From NCBI GenBank assembly GCA_031772625.1, contig CM062813.1, positions 693,232,420 to 693,296,419 on the forward strand: a DNA stretch of 64,000 nt, given 5' to 3'. The DNA is from Pinus tabuliformis. Taxonomy: Eukaryota > Streptophyta > Pinopsida > Pinales > Pinaceae. The translations under genes and the position numbers were made by a program. This document shows, piece by piece, positions 59,215 to 64,000 of the stretch (position 1 is the first letter of the stretch; every line of letters starts with the position of its first letter). The notes under the pieces are model-generated. The model did no database searches. It saw nothing but the letters and a program-made list of their open reading frames with translations, and was not told the DNA's origin.

Positions 59215-60388
59215 TAAAACGATGAAAAATTGGCTCCCATCCAGCGTTGGTGAAAACTAGTATGAGTTCTTGATAAGCTTGGAACCACTCTATGCCATTT
59301 GGTTCATATTGCTTTATATGGCTAGAATTTCCCATTTCTCAACTACAACTATACCCAACCCCTGGTCACACGTTGTAAAAACTCTCCTGTGCATTGTAAA
59401 CTGGTTACCTAGAAACACTGGAAATGGCCTTTTTACAAATAACTGTAGTTTTTAGGTTTTAGCTTTCAAACCCTCCTCTAATGCTTGGAAACCACTCCAT
59501 ATGTCACATCAAGTAGTAACATGGGTTAAATTACTTCAAAGAACGTTTAATAACTTGAAATCAGCAATGTGGAAATTAGAAAACTTTTATTTTTTCAAAT
59601 TCTTGTAGGCGCTACGAAAATATTTCGTAGTGCGACCTCAAGGCGATGCGAAATATTTTCGTAGTGCCAATTGTAGGCGCTAAGAAAATATTTCGTAGCA
59701 CAACCTATCTTCATTCAATTGGCTCTATTTTTGCTTCAAAACATAGGATAAACTGAGGTATAACATAAATAAACCCTTTTGAAATGTTTCTAAGCTTTAT
59801 GCTACCCTTTCATACAATTTTTTTTACATAGCCCAATACTTAACCCTTCACTCTTTCTAAATGAAGTTTTCAACTGATTCTCAAAACATTTGGACCCTTT
59901 GTGAAGGTACAAACCTAGTGCTAATAGGATGAACAGATGAGGGTAGCATGCAAGCATGTAGAGAGGCACCCATTAGAATGAGTTGAATTAGCTAGAGTGG
60001 ACATGGCAGGATAACACATGAGTCAGGTGAGCACAAAGGAGCACATATGACTATTGAGATGGGTTGGGACAAACTATCATTTGGGAAAAATATTTAATAC
60101 AAAACATTGATCCATACGAAATGGAAGGACACACCCTTCTTCAATTCGGAACGATTTCTTGTAAATGTGACGAGAGAGTTGCATAAGGAAACAATCATTT
60201 GACCAAGTACCATTTGGATTATAAGTGCTAATGTGAGATGAAGAGTTGGTGAAGGAGTTGGAGGGGAAATGCATAAGTTTATATGGGTTTGGATAGTGTG
60301 CAATCACCCAATGTCTAGCATGATTGGGTGGGTCATTGCATAAGTCATGACACAATTTTCTTACATGAAAAAGTGTAGGGAGATAAGT
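59215..60388. other. Stretch without gene, containing a palindrome array
   Basis: Only short open frames; the minus frame 60077-60355 has no domain I recognise. The 59608-59702 palindromic triplet is the only clear structure. Confidence 0.5.
59608..59702. repeat. Three 27-bp palindromes in tandem, period 34 bp
   Basis: Imperfect palindromes at 59608-59634, 59642-59668 and 59676-59702 share a core close to CTACGAAAATATTTCGTAG with GGC at the left end. Seven-base spacers separate them, giving an exact 34-bp period. Each could form a hairpin or bind a symmetric protein. Confidence 0.85.
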
Positions 60389-60936
60389 TCTTATTAGTCA
60401 GAGGCAAAGATAAGCATGCAAACAAAAGACAAATAAATACACAAGCTTTTGCCCGAAATAAAATAATTTATATTCATTAATTATTCTCTCATATACATCC
60501 ACCGAGCTACGACTATTCTCTCTTCTTGCTTCACATTATAATGGCCCAACCACAAGTATATAAACACCAAAATTTTGAAATATGGAATGATGAAACTCTA
60601 AATTTCCTTTCCTCATGCAAACTAAGACTTCATGCTTTAACTTATCTCTTCTAACTTTCCATTAACTTAACTCAACATTTTTCATTTTCTTGACTCAACT
60701 TTTCTAGGCAAAGCATTAACCTTCTAACTCTAGGTCACTTGACTTCTAATATTATACTCGAATTGTGTTCCTCAACTTAACTCTACTCTTCATGCATTGC
60801 ATGCATACAAGAATAATTATTATTTCTAATACCCTCCCCTAATTACAACCATATGACTCAACCTTAACTTAATCGTGACTCAACTATGCATGCTACGCTT
60901 GCAATAAAAAAGTGACTCAAATTTTTTTTTACAACA
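60389..60936 (-). repeat. E7 3' LTR
   Basis: Matches the right copy from AGAGGYAAAGATAARCATGC through TATACATCCACC and CTATTCTCTCTTCTTRCTTC. The upper end ACAACA (60931-60936) and the adjacent minus-strand purine run (60941-60960) fit the LTR start and a polypurine tract. The lower end is approximate. Confidence 0.65.
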
Positions 60937-61552
60937 CAATTATTTCTTTTTCATTTCTTCCATATTCTATACCCCCAAACTGCTTCATTTCTAGTTGTGT
61001 TTTCTTGATGTAAGCTCCATATTTATTCACTTGCTGCTACTGCAATTTTTTTTTACTTCTTTTATATTTGTTTTAAAAATCAATTTAGGATTTCAAATTT
61101 CATCTTCTATAGCTCTCTTGAAATATTAATTCACTCAGGGACTACTACCACAACTCTTCATCTTCAAACTATGAACTTTTCCATGCTTCTTTTGCTTCAT
61201 ATTCTTGATATTCTTTTTGCCATATTTCTTGATAGTAGAATTTGATCTCTTCTTGACTCCATCGTTTAAAGTTTGTTTCAATTCTTTCTTATTCATCTTC
61301 AAAAACTTCCATGCCCTTTCCTACATCTTTTTCTTCATTTTCTCTTTCGCCTATAACTATACTTGGACCATTGTCTTGTCTAATTGCACACTCAAAATAA
61401 ATGTTAGAAACATCTTCATTATACTATGCAGTAAGAGCTTTCTTTGCTTCCTCTTTTTTCTCTACCTCTTCAACTGCATTGAGGTTATCTTCAATTGTTA
61501 TTTTGTTAATGGATATTCTCATCAAAAACTCATGAATCACTTTATCTTCTTC

Positions 61553-62560
61553 TTAATCATCAATTGTTGCTAGATCATGCATTGCTTCATGAGAAATTCT
61601 AACTATTACTTCATAACTTTTTGCTACAGTGGTAGCTTCAACCTTCAATTCTTCATCAAACATGACACTTTCCATATTTCCACAATCAGTCCTTGTTTCA
61701 AAAAAGAGACCACAAATTTCATCAACATAATTTTCATCCACTCTGTGGTGAGATATTTGAGCATGCATGTGCTCATTAACAATTTCAACTTCACCAAATT
61801 CATCATTTGTTGTTGGATTCATGAGAGATGCACTTTCATCTCTACAAACCATTACTTCATATGAAAAAATGTCTTTGTTATTCTCAAACTCTAATGAAAA
61901 GAGGTCATTATCAACTACAATCATACCAACTAGATCACACATGTTATTCACTTATTTATTGAAATCTTCACCATCATCAACAAGGTCTATTGTTGGATTC
62001 ACCAATTCATAACTCACTTTGCAGTCACCATCCACATGTGTCTCATCATAGTGGGATTCACCATCCATGTTACAATGGGGTTCTCGAGCATCTATATGCT
62101 CTTTCTCTACTTCACACGTAGAGGCTTCAAATTCTCACTCTGCAATCTTTTTTGTGTCTTCTTCATCCATATGCATGTCTTCATGATGAGTTTCACTTTT
62201 ATAGTCTTTATGACCATCATCAACATTTGAGTGGGATTCTCCAAGCTCTGTTTTCCTCCTAGAGTCTTTCTCATTTACTCTCAAACCTGCAATTGACTTT
62301 CTATTAATTCTTCAACAAAATGTAACATAATTTGTTTCTTTATGTCGCTTTCCTTTATACCAAATTCTACTTTCATGGTATTCCATGCTTCCTAGGAAGA
62401 TGTAGCTTTTGCTACATTGCACAAGGAATTCTCATCCAATGCATGTTTTATAAGATCCAATACTAAGACATCACATACTTCATCATATGGGTTATTAGAT
62501 TGATACTCAATCAACTCTTTACATTGAAGAAAAATTTTCATTTTGATAGTTCCCAAAAAT
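61553..62560 (-). pseudogene. E7 gag-like and acidic ORF
   Basis: The minus strand from about 62541 reads MKIFLQCKELIEYQSNNPYD, then a helical segment around a stop (EAWNTMKVEFGIKESDIKKQ), like the N-terminal part of copia gag proteins. A second, frame-shifted piece lies just upstream (62768-62538, basic start MGHKARLKKTKKRN). Downstream the frame is rich in Asp, Glu and His (THHEDMHMDEEDTKK, ARISHEAM-type end) and is open for 132 codons at 61951-61553. No zinc knuckle, protease or RT is seen. Assignment to copia rests on this weak similarity and the tRNA-Met primer site. Confidence 0.5.
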
Positions 62561-63202
62561 AAAAAATAAAATTACTAGTAAATTTTAGAAGTGTTATGAG
62601 ATCTATCCTGATCCATTCATCCTCGAATTGTTCTACTTCATATACTTGTCTTTTAGATGCCTCGACTATGGCGAGAACCTCTATGAGCTCTTCGAAATAC
62701 TTTGGCTCTTCCTTTCGATTTCTTTTCTTGGTTTTCTTTAGTCTTGCTTTGTGACCCATGACTATCATCTTTCTTTTTTCTTTTGTCTTCTTTCCTTATT
62801 GTGTCAGCCTTCTAGAAATGAATGTCACATACACTTGATTATCTTTAAAACTAAACATTTTAACCTTCACTTTAACGGTGGCTCCCAACAACTACTAGAA
62901 ACTTTGCTAATCTCTTCTACGCAGATTCTTATGGAGGCTCATGGCTACAACTTACGATGGAGACTCCTTCTTTGGTCAATGGCGGTGGTTCTTTCCTCTT
63001 GATATGGTGGTGGCTCTATAGGCTACTCACCCTAATCTTTTAGTAGTTGGGTTTACAAACTCTCAACGAGCTCTAGTTTCTACTTATGGACCAATGGATG
63101 AAAACTTTGATTTGTGGGCTACTCACAATAGCCAAGGCTCTTAGTGGAAGTAGTTCATGACCTTCTTAACTCCTTTGGTTATTTGAAACCTTTCTAAACC
63201 TT

Positions 63203-63214
63203 GCTTTGATACCA
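63203..63214 (-). other. E7 primer-binding site (initiator tRNA-Met)
   Basis: The minus strand reads TGGTATCAAAGC two bases inside the LTR. One base differs from the canonical TGGTATCAGAGC. Confidence 0.8.
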
Positions 63215-63216
63215 CT

Positions 63217-63530
63217 TGTTATTTAGAGGTAAAGATAAACATGCAAACACAAGACAAATAAGTACATAAGCTTATGCTTGAATAAAAAAGTTATATTTAA
63301 TATTAGTTATTCTCGCGTATACATCCACCAAGTTGTTGCTATTCTCTCTTCTTACTTCACATTACAATGACCCAATAATGAGTATATACGCACTAAACTT
63401 TCTAAATATGGAATCATGCAAACTCTAACTTTTTTTTCCTCATACAAACTATGACTTGACGCTTTAACTAAACTTTTCTAACTTCACTTTAACATAAATC
63501 GACATTTTTCTTTTCCTTAACTTAGCTTTT
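63217..63530 (-). repeat. E7 5' LTR, partial
   Basis: Starts TGTTATTTAGAGG next to the primer site and follows the left copy up to CTTAACTTAGCTTTT, where the E8 LTR begins. The remainder would lie past the right edge of the window. Confidence 0.75.
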
Positions 63531-63978
63531 TGTTATATACCTAGGGGGATAATATGGGGTACAAAGAGAGGTACCCAAGGTAATAATGTAATAATGGGAT
63601 GGGCCATAGTAATAAATAAGGTGGTAGTAGTTAGTAATAATGTAATGGGCCCATAGTATTAGTTCGATGGTATGAGAGAACCATGGTAATGACCCATGGT
63701 ATTGTATGTATGAGGCCTATATAGAGGCTAGAGACTCCACATGGAGAGATGTCAAGGAATATTGTATGAACAGGCATAGGGCTTGTGGAGTGTTCTCCTT
63801 CCTTAAGGAGTGAATGTATGGTGTTACCCTACCTTAAGGGTTTTGATATTAATAAAGAAGCATTTCTATCTATTTCTATCTTGTTATTTATTGAGTTATT
63901 TCTATTATCATATATTTTTGGGTTAGATCTATAACAAGTGGTATTGGAGTTATAACAACTAGTATCAAAGCTATAACA
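63531..63978 (+). repeat. E8 5' LTR, new element leaving the window
   Basis: Starts TGTTATATACCTAGGGGG and ends CTATAACA, 448 bp. It has a TATA-like CTATATAGAGG (about 63718) and AATAAA (63851-63856) in the expected order. A tRNA-Met primer site follows. A copia element is the most likely source, from the tRNA-Met primer and LTR style. The coding part is outside the window. Confidence 0.8.
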
Positions 63979-63992
63979 AGTGGTATCAGAGC
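63930..63992 (+). repeat. Triplicated LTR end plus primer-binding site of E8
   Basis: Three 21-bp units (63930, 63951, 63972), each TATAACA followed by an AGTGGTATCAGAGC-like sequence. The last is canonical for initiator tRNA-Met; the first two are degenerate. The period is exact. Confidence 0.85.
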
Positions 63993-64000
63993 ACTTTCTT

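Larger units (their letters stand above)
60389..63530 (-). mobile_element. E7: copia-like element without pol, interrupted by E8
   Basis: LTR copies at 60389-60936 and 63217-63530 run in the same direction. The minus-strand primer site TGGTATCAAAGC (63203-63214) pairs with initiator tRNA-Met. The right copy stops at 63530, where E8 starts; in the left copy the corresponding LTR sequence continues for roughly another 230 bases. The interior of about 2.3 kb carries a gag-like N-terminal part and an acidic ORF but no RT or integrase, so it is non-autonomous. Confidence 0.75.

Noticed and set aside
59608..59702. Terminal inverted repeats of a DNA transposon
   Set aside because: The palindromes sit in tandem 34 bp apart with no interior and no partner found nearby. 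Kept as a repeat only.

Overview
This is plant nuclear DNA made almost entirely of LTR retrotransposons stacked inside one another. The evidence is: primer-binding sites that match plant tRNA-Arg, tRNA-Asp and initiator tRNA-Met; Tat-type Ty3/gypsy polyproteins with a second RNase H; a plant-mobile-domain (PMD) type gene; and GT-AG introns. No bacterial, organellar or rRNA signature is visible. I cannot name the species. The repeat density and element sizes suggest a large-genome land plant. I found no convincing intact single-copy host gene, tRNA gene or CRISPR array.

Layout, with labels used throughout. E1 (1-4214, minus) is the 5' part of a Ty3-type element running off the left edge. 4215-8375 is old non-coding sequence with degenerate short repeats. 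E2 (8376-11038, minus) is a 5' fragment of a relative of E1. E3 is a copia-like element whose interior is cut into 11039-11597 and 45636-46142 and whose 3' LTR is 46143-46431. E4 (11598-45635, plus) is a giant Tat/Ogre-like element with 7.2-7.3 kb LTRs, inserted into E3. E5 (21596-34170, plus) is a 12.6 kb Tat-lineage element inserted into E4 between protease and its second RNase H, with a perfect AACAA target duplication. E6 (46607-57345, minus) is a young gag-only element with a tRNA-Asp primer site, perfect ACAAG target duplication and 1829-bp LTRs. A decayed unknown ORF lies at 58116-59214. E7 (60389-63530, minus) is a copia-like element without pol. Its 5' LTR is interrupted at 63531 by E8, a new LTR element in plus orientation that leaves the window on the right.

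Most striking points: (1) E4 carries a roughly 1,200-codon coiled-coil ORF inside each LTR, downstream of a TATA box, so it would be the first ORF of the element RNA and would also be present in any solo LTR. (2) E4 and E5 share a primer-binding site and a conserved leader although the rest of their sequences differ. (3) Their second RNase H sits in two different places: before RT in E4 and after integrase in E5. (4) E5 carries an antisense, intron-containing PMD-like gene. (5) E6 contains a 40-bp minisatellite whose consensus lacks stop codons in all six frames. (6) E8 has its LTR end plus primer-binding site repeated three times with an exact 21-bp period.

Nearly all coding regions are broken by in-frame stops and frameshifts. 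Many look like C-to-T or G-to-A changes, as expected for methylated, silenced elements. Coordinates of LTR ends in E4, E5 and E6 are base-precise. Those of E1, E2 and E7 are approximate.
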